Positions 37,491 through 49,489 of a stretch of 64,000 nucleotides of DNA are shown one piece after another. Position numbers and translations under genes: made by a program. Numbering within the stretch: the first letter of the stretch is position 1; the number at the start of each line of letters is the position of its first letter. This DNA is from Panorpa germanica (lineage: Eukaryota > Arthropoda > Insecta > Mecoptera > Panorpidae): contig OY783213.1 in assembly GCA_963678705.1 (NCBI GenBank), forward strand, positions 12,218,451-12,282,450. The letters are read 5' to 3'. Below the pieces are notes generated by a model that searched no databases, was not told the origin of the DNA, and saw only the letters and a list, made by a program, of their open reading frames with translations.

Positions 37491-40036
37491 ATATTTTTAA
37501 TATCTTCGTATTCATTTGATGATAAGGTAATAGAATTACAAATAAAGACCTTATGTTTGGTAAAAAATATTACGTTAAACAACACATTGTGTTTTGTGTT
37601 TAAAAGGTTATAATTAAATCTCTATACATCCTTGAGTTTTTTAGATAAAAGTTAAAAATATTCTTAACCCTGAAGAAGTATTTTAAAACAAAGTACTAAC
37701 CCTTATGACCTATGCGTTTAGTTCACAGAATTGCAAACCACATTGTTGCAAGTTTTATACGTAAGCTATAATCAAACTCCAAGTTTGTAACAAAACTATT
37801 TCAATTTCACTGAAAATTCTTTATAAACTTCTCTATACCATATATATAAAAGTAGAAAACTACTTAAAACAACTCTAGAAAACACCTAAAAAAAAAACAA
37901 AATCGTTTCTTTACAACTTTAAATTGTGTCAATTTTGACAAAGTATATCAGAGCAGACACATACTTATACCCGTACGAAATATTGATCTTTTTGATATCG
38001 ATACTACAACCCCTAGATTAAAAAATTCCAAATGATATCTAAGATGAAAGAAGAACAAAGATCGGTCTCTGCGGTATCACACAGGTTAGGGGATGAGGAG
38101 TATATTAAAGGCAAATCTGAAGGGTGTAAGGCAAGTTAGTGGCGGCTTAAAATAGGGGTGCGTTTTTATATGTGTTGAAAATTGAAACCTAATCAGATTG
38201 TGTTTTAATATAGAACTTTATAACAAGCTTTAAATAATGTTGAAATGATTCCACTACATCAAAGAAACATTACAAAATGATAAATGGAAAAACGAAACGA
38301 ACAAAATGTTCTTACACAGGAAAATAACAAGTCTTTGGAGAGTTTTTTTGAAGAGCCTTATTGGCAGAGCACACAACTTACTTTCTTAATAGATTCAAGA
38401 GAGCTGCAGATAAAAAAAAAGTTCTTACACGGTTGATGTAAGAGTATAATTAAGTCTGCTTCTTTAAATTCAAATAAAGAATATTTTAAGTCTATTGTAA
38501 GTTCCTTTGTCTTATGTTTTATAAAATTGTACTACGTATGAATAAAGTTGTGTAAGGAGTCTGGAAGTTATACAACCATATCGCATTATAGCTAAACTAT
38601 TAGCTGTATGAATCATCTATTATTTAAATAAAGGGAAACGCAAAATTTTACAAACTGTTTAAACAAGTTAAGACTTGTCATTATTTGTGACAAAGACAAT
38701 TTGTATGACGTAATTTATAAATGACCCAATATTTATATGTAAAAGAATCTTTAATTGAGCAAATCAGAAATTATTTTCAATATAACTAACTGAATATTTT
38801 CCTTCTTTTCAGGTAAATACTTTTCATAATGGAAAATATTCTTCATAACGATGTCCAGCATTTCTTACCGATGGATTAAGGTTTAGTATTTTAGTATTGT
38901 AAATTATGTTTACCTAAAACACTCTCACACTATAACAGATTACGTACGATTACCAATAGTGGAGCGCTTTTATCAATTCGGTAAATTGGAGGTTTTTTTT
39001 TAATATTATTTTTAGTGCATCAACTATTAAAAGTTATTAGCACTTAAAAGGCATATATACATTTATAAACATTTACATTCTGTAGAAAAACGGTTTTGCT
39101 AATTTACCTTAATAATATTTCTTTTGCATCTGACTACCACCGAACAACACTATTAGGAATGAAGAAGACAAAACAAAATAGTTAAACATAAAAAAACAAT
39201 CGGTATCTTTGTTTTTGTTTTATTTTTTGTACAGTTATATTTAGCAATGCTTAATACGTTTCTTTAATGAAATAAACAAACTCTGTTTTTATTAAAATTA
39301 ACATAGTCTGTCTGTAGCTTTACCGTAATTTTACTCATATTACAACAACATTAAACAAAACAAAGTTAATGTTGATAATTCTTTTATTACTCTGCAAAAC
39401 CCATGGGATATCCCATGCTTATCGTACTCCTGCGACAACTTCTTCAAATGGGTCTTAATGACCCAGTATTGTTATTAGCTGAATATTTTATGTTAATTAT
39501 TTGTAATATTTGTAATAAAAGTAATATATGTGATGACAACAATTTAAAACTCGTAAAATAAATTTAGCAAGAAACAAATTACGTAGTTTTTCAAATAAAG
39601 TGGAATTTGAAGCAGCCTTTGGGATCACTGGACTGGCAAATCACTATACAAGCATATGGGAATAACACTATTAACATAATGTCGGTTTTTTTTAAAGTCG
39701 TTTTAGCTTCCAGACAAAACACAATTTGACACTCCAATGGCTTAATCCGTATATCCCTTATTCAAATATGTGTATAAATTTTAAATTTATTTTCTTATAT
39801 TTCTGCTTAAATAATTTTTTGGTCATTGGTACCAGCTTTGTTCAAGGTTAATTGCTTTCGCGAAAAATAAAAACTGTTAATTGCTTTGAACAGTAGTTTT
39901 TTTTTTAAAGTCGGGAATATTCCACAGGAAAGACATCTTTATGCTTTAACGGGAACCATTTCTTAAAATAAATAATATTTTGTAAAGAATAAATATATTT
40001 TTTGATAAATAATTTGATATGATAATAATTTTTTTA
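37491..40036. other. No gene seen
   Basis: AT-rich, no repeats or exons recognised. Confidence 0.5.
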
Positions 40037-40601
40037 ATGGGCTTGTGTCCAATGTCTTAATTTCTATGAAAGTGTACTATATATTGATAAAGTGACCTCA
40101 CAACCGCTAGTTGCTATCTCTTTTATACAACAGAGCGTAAAAGGGATATATTCTTGACAGAACTCTGACAAGTTTACAGGTTACCAACCTTACAGCTCAT
40201 AAATCTCTGCTATATGTATTTATATATCAAAATTTCAAATATTATTTACAGCTATTTCAAGTAACAATAAAATTCTAATACTAAATCTGCCGTAACAGGG
40301 TTAAATAAAATAAAAACTTATTATTCTTTAATTTGACTTGATTATTTCGAACAGCAACAGCTACAAAACATTACCACAGCACTGACCTACTCAACAAATA
40401 ACTGACTTATAAAATGCATTTCACATGATACAAATGGCTGACCATCTCTAGCGCTAAAACTACAATTCAAATTTTTAATTGCTATATCTCCGTCAACATT
40501 TAGATATTTAATAAAATAGACAAGCCAATACAAATTTATTAACATCAATTTCAATCAACAATTGAAAAATCGACCCCTAAAAAATGAGGACACAAGCCCA
40601 T
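40037..40601. mobile_element. GGGCTTGTGTCC-ended MITE (family B), copy 4, inverted
   Basis: Intact inverted ends ATGGGCTTGTGTCC and GGACACAAGCCCAT; 565 bp. It carries the sub-group segment with ACTCTGACAAGTTTACAGG. Confidence 0.82.
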
Positions 40602-41340
40602 TGAATAATTGATAGCTAGTAAAATTGCATAATACTGCCTAATTTGAGTTCATGCATAACCTAGTATGTACTCTGCAATCCGAAACATAACTTTACAAAT
40701 ACAGACACTCCCAAGATTCAACGACAACGACAACTACGAATATGTTTTGAGGTTAGAATCGACTTCTTAAAGTCAGCAACTTCACTCGGTACTGGGTACA
40801 TTCTATGTCTAATAAACACTTCGGTACATTGCTCAGATCGCTGTTAGATAACCGTGAATGTCCCCAAACGGTGTACGTGTTGAAGATTCTTATCTTGAGT
40901 CGTAAACAGGGAAGTTCTGGGAAGTTGGAAAATGTTTCCCAATCTCAATCCTAAACCAACCCAACCAGATTTCTCTTCCGAGGTTCATGCAGTCCTATGA
41001 TGCTCCATAAAAATAGAACGTCTAGTGAAAATCGCGTTTAGGATGTGCGATAACTGTGAAACATGTACATTATTTTGTTATTTGATGATATCGTCATTGG
41101 GTCGTTCGAGGTTTATTATATTCTAAACTTAAAGCATTTGGAAAGATTCAGTTCTTTTAGTTTCTTATATTTATGTGTGGATTTTTAGAGACTATTCTAT
41201 TCACTTTAAAGTAGTACACATATAATATATATTATTTACGTAACAATCATGTTTGAGCTAGTACATTTACAGCAGATACAAAAATATACAAATTTTAATT
41301 ATTATTACCTTCAATTCTAATCAATACATAATTAATATTG

Positions 41341-41667
41341 TCATGTCGAGCCGTTTTTCGTTACTCTATAGAATTTTTAACAATAGCATATTAAGGGATA
41401 TTATTGTGTCGTATTGTGAGATATTTGTATGTATGTATGTATTTAAATACTTTTGAAAAGTATTTGTGCACATCTCTACTCATGTCACCATCAAAAGTAT
41501 GCAACGTAATTGCCCTGCGACCAAGAAACACATTCGCTCAAAACGTGATCAAAACTAATATCAAATCAGTTTAGTTTCGTTCGTGCCGCATGCGTTTCTC
41601 TCGCTCGTATACACGTGTGTCGGGGCTAAGATTTGCAATCAGTCGACCCATGTGAGGACGGCATGAA
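41341..41667. mobile_element. Family C repeat, copy 2 (left end truncated)
   Basis: Starts in the internal TCATGTCGAGCCGTTTTTCG segment and runs through GTTTAGTTTCGTTCGTGCCG to a degraded terminus near GCAATCAGTCGACCCATGTG. Same orientation as copies 1 and 3. Confidence 0.62.
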
Positions 41668-41676
41668 TGACAGTAA

Positions 41677-41755
41677 AATAGGTCACAAACGTTGTTTTCG
41701 TAACAAGTAACTTTTGTTATGTTAAATAAACCTTAAATACACGTAACTGTGTTCA
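41677..41755. repeat. Short interspersed repeat E, inverted, beside family C copy 2
   Basis: GTAACAAGTAACTTTTGTTA, then TAAATAAACCTTAAATAC and CGTAACTGTG. This is close to the segment at 20236-20291 in the right mucin-gene intron. Confidence 0.5.
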
Positions 41756-44682
41756 GCCGATATCATACCAAGACCTTTAAAAATTTACCGATTGAATTTC
41801 TAAGAAGAAGAGTTTATTTATTGATTCGATCCATTAAAACAAGAGAAACTGAAATCAACATTTCGCTTAATTATTTAAAGCAAGTGAAATAATCGCCATC
41901 TTTATAGGATTTTCTATAAGTACCAACTTCATGGAGTACTAGTTGAACGAAAGTTGACAGCATATCCTGAAGCTGACTTTTGTAAACCTTTGTAAAAACA
42001 GGAAATGTAAATTAGTAAAAGTACTTACTTCAATGTGCAAGGATGAATTTAACTGCTAAATGCCGGTACGAGCATAGCGAGCCACCGAGCACTTTAGGAA
42101 GTCTACCAGAACGTGTCATCAGGGAATGAATGCCTCCAGGACAGGAGAAGAGGTCGGGGGTCGTCATGATGTTTGCAAATTACAATGTAATGTGGTAACA
42201 AAATAAGTGCTGGAGTCCAGAGTCAAAGTCAGACATTTGACATTCTTACCAAAGCGGAACTAATGTCATAAACCCAAAGGAAATGCGAATTCTGTATCCA
42301 CTTTGTTTGTTTGTTTATGTGTTGTGTACATTATGACGTCACGCCGAGGAGATTTAAATTGTTGCTTTAATTGTAATGGGGAGTGGTGGAGTAACGCTTA
42401 AAGATGTTGTTCGTTACGAGTGTGTAAAATAGCAAGAAATTATTAATTCAAAATAAACTATTATTACGTAAAGAAACTTTTATGACTAACTTTTGTTTAC
42501 CAGCTTTTATTTTGATGATTTAGACCTCCATTTTAACAAAAATTGCGGCTAGAATCGTTTTCTTTTTGCAATATTTTCTTAAAATACACATAGAATGTTT
42601 AATATATTAACTGTCTTACAAATAAACTTGTTATAAAATTTATACCGAAATAAAATTGTATATTTATATTTATGAAAAACACACAAAGTATAATTTCTTT
42701 TTAATATTATTTATTGATAAGAACCGATAAGGTTGTTGTTACCTCCACTGTTATAAATTTAAATAAGGTACCATCATAACATCAATTGGCACTTTATCTA
42801 ACTTAATTCTACAATCCACTTTCAATATACAAATAATCTAATACTCCTAGTTCATAATTTAAGTATTTTGTAAAAGCTTCTAAAAGCTCGGAACATTAAA
42901 ATCTTTTAAGAGCTTTATGTCAATACTAATAGAAAATGAAACAAGTTTTATTTTTTATTTTAAAATCCCGTATTTCTTCCTAATCGCTGTTTACATTTAT
43001 GTAACTTTGCAATACGGGTAATCAAGATGGAAAGCAAAGAGGAAACTTCGATTTTGAGGTATTAGAACAACTTCTTTCTTGATTTTATTTTATAGGCTCT
43101 AAGTTCGTGTTATTCTTCTCGAAAAGTTTTAAATTTATGTAGCATTACGTTTATGTAGTACTGGTAAAGCAAGCAGTTACAACATTGACCATCGAGGAAT
43201 ACGGTGTATTGAAGAAAGAAAGACGATGGTAAGGTAGAGTACAGGAAAGTGTGAGTGGAAGGAAAGGCAAGAACATTCAATGCGGGGAGAACCATTCTAG
43301 AAATGACAAAAATTTTAATGCTTATATTTTCTAAATTATAAATGATAACCTATCAATTGCGGTTTCTATTGATTTAAAATGACCGTTCTTGATAAGTCAT
43401 CCATAAAGTGACCGCTCTTCTTAAAAGAACTAATATCAGAAGCTGCTACTCAAAAAATTCAAGAGTTATTGAATTTATAATTAGGATAAAACCTTAGTTA
43501 CCTGATCTTATATAAGTTTTTACAGTATATATTACAGTTAAAACTATATTTTACTATTTTTATTTTTAATGTTTTTGCCATTTGGCACTTGGCACATGTC
43601 ATTATGCTTAATTCAATTTTGATCCTTATTAAATTTAACATTCTCACTTCTTCCAAACGAAAAAAAAATATATATATAAATTTATGCTTATAAAAAAAAG
43701 CAAAACTGCTACTGCTATTGCCTCGCTCCTCCTGCTACTCTCCCTCCTGTTTCTACTATTCTATATTTTACTATACAGGGTAAAAAAATCGATATTATTC
43801 GATTAACAAAAAGGGACTAAAGCAAATATGTTTTTTTTTTTTGAAAATTAAATAATTCTCGCTAAAATTGGAATAAGCAAGCAATATGTATGTTTAAAAT
43901 TTTGTCTTAATTTATAGTTTGTTAATTTAGTACATTTGCCAATTAATCCAAAGTAATCAATTTTTTTGATACAGATTTTCCAGTCAATAATTCCATGGTG
44001 ATTGAAGTTCAACTATTCATTACAACATAGAAATTTAAACCGTGCATTTACCCAAACTCCTATTCCGAGCTGGTCGATAATCTCTTTCAAAACAGGCACA
44101 CGATAATAATTCATCTGGAAGCAATATAAATTATATGGCAATTCAAGATTCAAGCAAGCATTTAAATAATATATTAAGTAAAATAATAAAACATGATTGC
44201 GTTCCGTGTTCTGGGGTCACTCAGACGTAACTAACAAAGCTCATTGTTCGAGTAGAGTAAAAACACCCACCCCATCCTGCACTCCACTCTCTAGGGGGTG
44301 TCTTATGCCCCTAATACACCGGCAAACTCTGCAAACCACTGTGAAATGAATTGAAACCAATCCAATCAACTCCTCACTGCAATGTGACATTGGACTGGGG
44401 ATTACTCGGGATTTTATAGACGTTGAGGTCCTTTTTAGGCCTTAAGCGATTTTAAAATTTCTAAATTACCTTCTTTTATTTAAAAATGATTCTAAATTAT
44501 AATAGGTTATCATTTCTGTTATTTCCCGATCATGGCTTGGGGCTATATGGATTCCATTTCAAGAAAATATACTTTTTGTTTAATCATTACTTTTCTTTAC
44601 TTTGATTGTAGGTTATTCTTTTATTTATTTAGTGTATTTATTTAGTGTATTCTAATGTTATATTTACACGCGTTACACACAA
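41756..44682. other. No gene seen
   Basis: No supported exon. The 43110-43295 minus frame has no domain or signal. Confidence 0.45.
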
Positions 44683-44768
44683 TTTATTTAACATAACAAA
44701 AGTTACCCGTTACGTTAATGATTTGCCTAATATACAACGTTTTGTGACTTATCTACTGCTTTTTGTAA
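44683..44768. repeat. Short interspersed repeat E
   Basis: AACATAACAAAAGTTACCCG, then TATACAACGTTTTGTGACTT and CTGCTTTTTG. Same family as 16978-17063 and, inverted, 41677-41755. Confidence 0.5.
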
Positions 44769-45057
44769 AATAAATCTACCCTTCTTTGACTTAGTATACT
44801 CATAAATCTTCTTAAATCTTAACAAATCTTTTTAGGCTCTTAGAATAACTCCAAAATAATAAATAAGACCCTTTTTAAATTAAATAATGCGTAATATATT
44901 GTACTTAAGTAAAATATTACATGAATATAAGATTTTTAAAATAAAATAAGAAGATTTATTTAACACAAAAAAAGTTTACCATATTTTAAAAACTATGTTT
45001 GCTTTAAATTTATGATTTCTAAATCAAATGAAACTTTTAATGTATTAGTACAAGTTA

Positions 45058-45534
45058 AGTTTCATTCCCACTCACTGCTTTAATTTAATTGTATTTTATA
45101 TTTAATTTAAATTGTTTAGCATATGGCAATACGCGTAGTCATTCACAGTGTCATTCTTAATTTAATTTATTTTTTCAAGTGTTCTCAGTCCAATATCTTA
45201 AATTAAAAATATTAAATTAAGAAAAACTGTATTATATTATAACCTCCAAAATGTGACAATTTGTAAAATGCAGCAGGATTTACTTTTAAAAGTAGTTTAA
45301 TGTCAGTTTTTGAAAAATATAGAAGTGAAAACAATTTCTATTACTAATTGTTATTAGAAATAGCAATTTTAATTATTTGAAATATAATTTTGTCGAACTG
45401 TCACAATTTATATTACTACCGATGCATACGCACCAACTAAATTAACAAAACTTAAACGAAAACCTGAAATCTAGATTACAATATTAAATAAAAACAGTAA
45501 ATTAAATATCAAAACAGTGAGTGGGAATGAGGCT
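45058..45534. mobile_element. PIF/Harbinger-like MITE (family A), complete
   Basis: The 477-bp copy runs from AGTTTCATTCCCACTCACTG to CAGTGAGTGGGAATGAGGCT. The direct TTA flanks are 45055-45057 and 45535-45537. Confidence 0.85.
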
Positions 45535-46215
45535 TTATGATCAATTGATACAATTTACAATTGTGTCAAAAATCTCAGCCCAGTTTTTATAGCAAAAGTA
45601 TATATATTTTTGATTAATTATTTAGAATCATATTTCAAAAATATATGTTACTTCCACCATTTATAAAACCTACATGTAAAAGTCTATTTATACAGATACA
45701 AATATTTTCCTATTAAATGTACATATTAAAACTTTATTGAACGTGACTTTTCATCAATTTTTTACACATTTTATCTCAACTTGTTTTTCATTCAATACGT
45801 AAAACCATTCAGTACATTCCAGTCATCCAATTGCCGATAACAAAAATATTCAAATTGCCAACGAATTCACGTGCCAAATGATTTGATCCTTGACAGCCCA
45901 ATAGATGGAGTGGCAGAGTAGCAATACGATGAATTAGGATCTGTCACTCAATCACAATCCGATTCGCTCCCCGTTTTGCCCCGTTTTATTTGGTTCAATC
46001 GTTTAATTCGACTGTAGACACGTTATGTAGTACCTCACAGGCCCAACGTGCATGACCTCCACAGGATCGTTTACAGACCCGTACTTTAGTAGAACTAAGC
46101 GATGACTTCATTATCGGGCTCAAAACTTCAGAAATGAGATAATGTAACGACGCCGTTTGCATGCATTACTTCGCTCCAGTCTTCGTTAGGAAATAAGTTG
46201 CCCGTTGTTTGAACA

Positions 46216-46412
46216 CAGGCCCGGACTTGAGGGAGGGCAGGCGGGCTACTGCACTGGTGCCTCCACTAGAAAGGGGCCTCCACAATAGAGATAAAAGCAA
46301 TACATTTTTGAAACACTTGACGGAAAAAAATTGTTTCTTTTATTCGGAAAATAATTAGAGGCCTCCGCTCCTTCGTTGCCCCAGAGCCTCCACACATCTA
46401 AATTCGGCCCTG
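46216..46412. mobile_element. hAT-type MITE with perfect 8-bp target duplication
   Basis: The 197-bp element begins CAGGCCCGGACTTGAG and ends TAAATTCGGCCCTG. It is flanked by identical octamers TTTGAACA (46208-46215 and 46413-46420). CAGGSC-type ends with an 8-bp duplication identify the hAT superfamily. The GC-rich interior contains imperfect inverted GGGGCCTCC / GAGGCCTCC blocks and no coding capacity. Confidence 0.9.
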
Positions 46413-46764
46413 TTTGAACATATACCTTTTATGCATAATGCGGGGACAAGGATAATGTACCTACAGGTTAATTTTCTTCTTGTGGTTCCATCTAATTCCT
46501 GCGTTATATTTTATATTGCATTGCAGACGACTTCATTTCTAGACTTTAAAAGTTTTATCAGGTGATCGACCTAATAACTGTTACCTATCTACGTCATTTG
46601 CTACGTAAATGTTACTTTCATGTTTACTTGGTATATATTTAGTTATAGCACTTCTATCCGGTATACACAAAATGTAGATAACGTGCTTTATCTTAAATAC
46701 CAATACCACGTACCAATTTATTTAAACTCAAGCAATGCATAGAAAGACATTTTATAAATTGTAA

Positions 46765-47035
46765 ATTTTTAATCAAACTTATGTGTTGCTTCTGAAATCA
46801 AAGACTTTTATTTTAGTAATTTACATACACATTATAATAATTACACTGTTTAGCTTAAATCATACTATCTTAGCAGAAATAAAAAAAAAACGACATTTAT
46901 CTAATTTTATTATAATTTAACATTATGCACTGTGAGTTTTGTCGATGACTAATATCAACTGTGTTGGCCGTTGTTGCTCCTAACGTCATTTATGTGTATA
47001 GTCCCTGAGTATATGACCACTGTTTTACTGTATTT
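46765..47035. repeat. Diverged repeat F, copy 2
   Basis: Homologous to 30720-30930. Its right part (ATTATGCACTGTGAGTTTTG, then ATCAACTGTGTTGGCCGTTG) also matches 26998-27055, next to the TA microsatellite. Confidence 0.5.
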
Positions 47036-47435
47036 CTACCAATTTATATAATTCATAATTTTATTTAGATAAAAATTTCTTTTTAAATTTTTATTTTATT
47101 TAAATTTTATTTTATAAACTTATTAAACAAGTATAAAGCATTACAAGGCAAAGAAATGTTTCACTCAATTTCTTTCTAAAGAAGCATCAAACGGTATAAT
47201 TAAATGGGCGTGTATTTTCTCTGTCGACTGATCACAGCGCTTCGGCCGTGGTACGTTATTACAAATTTATTTTTTATGATCATCTCAAAGCGAGCTCTGA
47301 TTAAATTCTTTTATTAACTCAATATACGTAATTCACCATCAGTCATTATCACGGCTCGCAAAGAGAATAACGAAACGAGTCCCACGTAAGGTACGCGTCC
47401 ACTGATCCGCAAAGAAGTTATTTCACGTGTCGTAT

Positions 47436-48044
47436 TAAGGTTAGATCAAATCGATAAAAAAAACCATATTTTCGATAATGTTTTTTGACGGCACAGTTAA
47501 GATATATTTATTTCTATAATTACTATATGATAAAGTAACATTTATAGAATACTTTGTGAAATTTTCATAAATAAATGTCAAGAAATGAGGCATTGACAGC
47601 GAATCTTTGTAGACCTCAGAAAAAAAAGTAACATTGCGGTGACACTCATTACTCATCACTGGATTATTTGAAATCAGAAAACCCAAATGGTTTCATTAGT
47701 TAATAAGTTTCTGCAGGTAACCCTGTTGAGTTTTTTTCTTTTTTATTGATTTTTCAAGTTTTTACAGCACTTAGAAGTCAAAATCCGGATTTTTCATGAA
47801 AAAAATCAGAATCTTTGTTATTTCAAAATACACGTTAAATAAAATCGATAGCGTTACCTCGGCATTTATGTAAAGAAAGATTGTGCAAAATTTCAAAAGG
47901 ATCGGTGTAGTAGATTTTGAGCTAGAGACTCTAAAAAACCTAAGTGTGAGAAAAACGCATTTAAAAGTTTCAAAGAAAAACGAAACCAAATGAGAGGTGA
48001 AGATTTAAAACTTTATATCTCCGACAGTTTTATTCCAATCGACT
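47436..48044. repeat. Interspersed repeat G, right copy
   Basis: Inverted copy of 6834-7380 lying 40 kb away. Two open frames (47441-47686 and 47771-47989, minus) occur here but are interrupted in the other copy, so coding is not supported. Confidence 0.7.
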
Positions 48045-49442
48045 ATATTGTTTCTACATTCTCTATTGATTTATATATTGATAAGTAAACGCGTACCTTA
48101 AAATAACTTCGGAAATGCTCACCATGCGGCACCACCATCTCTTCTCAATAGTATTACATGAAGTTAGCATAAAGTTTTTAACCTAAAATTGTTTGTTTGC
48201 ATTTTAATTAATATTACACTTAATAAAACATAAAAAGTTGTCATTGCATAATACTGTACGCTACTATTATACGATTGTAATGTTAATACGTCATCGTTCA
48301 AGTTAAATACTCAAGTTTGAGTTCGGTGTGTTTAAACTGTTCGACCGTGATGCGGAACTCCTATTCGAAACGATTCGATAGACTTTTTTCTCCTATTATT
48401 TAAGAGTTATTCGCTTGAATCCTCATTACGAGTGTAATTTACCGTTTCTTCATACAAATTATTATTGTCCGTTGATTTCAAATTGTCATAACCTTAAACT
48501 TTCATAGTTTTTATAAATCAAACTTAATTTGTGTAACCTAAATAAATACTTGAACAAAAAGTACTTGAGTTTGTATCAGAAAATATATTTACTATACACA
48601 AATCGGAAACTGATATATTTTTTAACATAATACTTTTGACCTAATATTACGTTTTACGTTTAAAGACAAGAAATATATTTTAGTAATATATTAGTTAAAT
48701 ATTTAACATTATATATCATCTTACAGAAAAAGCTTTATTAACATCAGAAAACGTAAATTTATATCTAAAGACAAAATTTGTTTACTTCCTGAAATGTACA
48801 TATGTATATATCTCTAGGCTGATAAATGAATAGCCACCTCAAAGTATAATGCTGCAGCATCAACCAATCTACAAAAAAAGTTCAGTTTTTCAATTTATAA
48901 AAAATTCTCAAGAGACTGCCGGTCAATACTCTGTGTTACTAGCATCCAAGTCATTGGGTAGAGACTCCTAGGTAATCTAACACTTTGTGGCTGACAACCT
49001 TTGACCTAAGGCACAGGGGGTCATTTATCTGACATCTTACGAAGATCTATCGAAATAAAAATAATTAATTTAGCGAAAACTACAATTTTACAATTTTTTT
49101 GGTAATATTTAATTTAATGAAAAATAAAATAAATACAATACGTTTATTACACTTTTATTAATTTTTATTTCTTGTTATCTTTCAATTAAACCGTATTAAT
49201 ATTATTATTTATTTGTCTTATTTAAAAACCAATCTTATACAGTACTTTCACTACTAGGTTTTATCACTCAGATCTGGGTTTTTTTCTAAAATCTGGGAGA
49301 ATTAGTTATTTTCATGAAAATAACTCATTATTTGAGTTTTTTTTTTGTAATTGATCAAATAAGGGGTAAATTCAGATAAGGTACAATTATTTTACAGGTG
49401 GCACCCGGGAATATATAACGAGAATGCTAGGTTTTTACTAGA
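48045..49442. other. No gene seen
   Basis: AT-rich flank downstream of the SDR gene. Confidence 0.5.
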
Positions 49443-49464
49443 TTTATTTCAGTTACAATCTGGG

Positions 49465-49470
49465 TTTATT
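49465..49470 (-). terminator. Poly(A) signal of the SDR gene
   Basis: AATAAA on the minus strand, about 20 nt after the TAA stop (49490). A second AATAAA lies at 49443-49448. Either gives a very short 3' UTR. Confidence 0.6.
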
Positions 49471-49489
49471 CAAAATTGTTATAATTAAG

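Noticed and set aside
43775-43783. TATACAGGGT, like a mariner terminus
   Set aside because: Too short, and no inverted partner was found within several kb.
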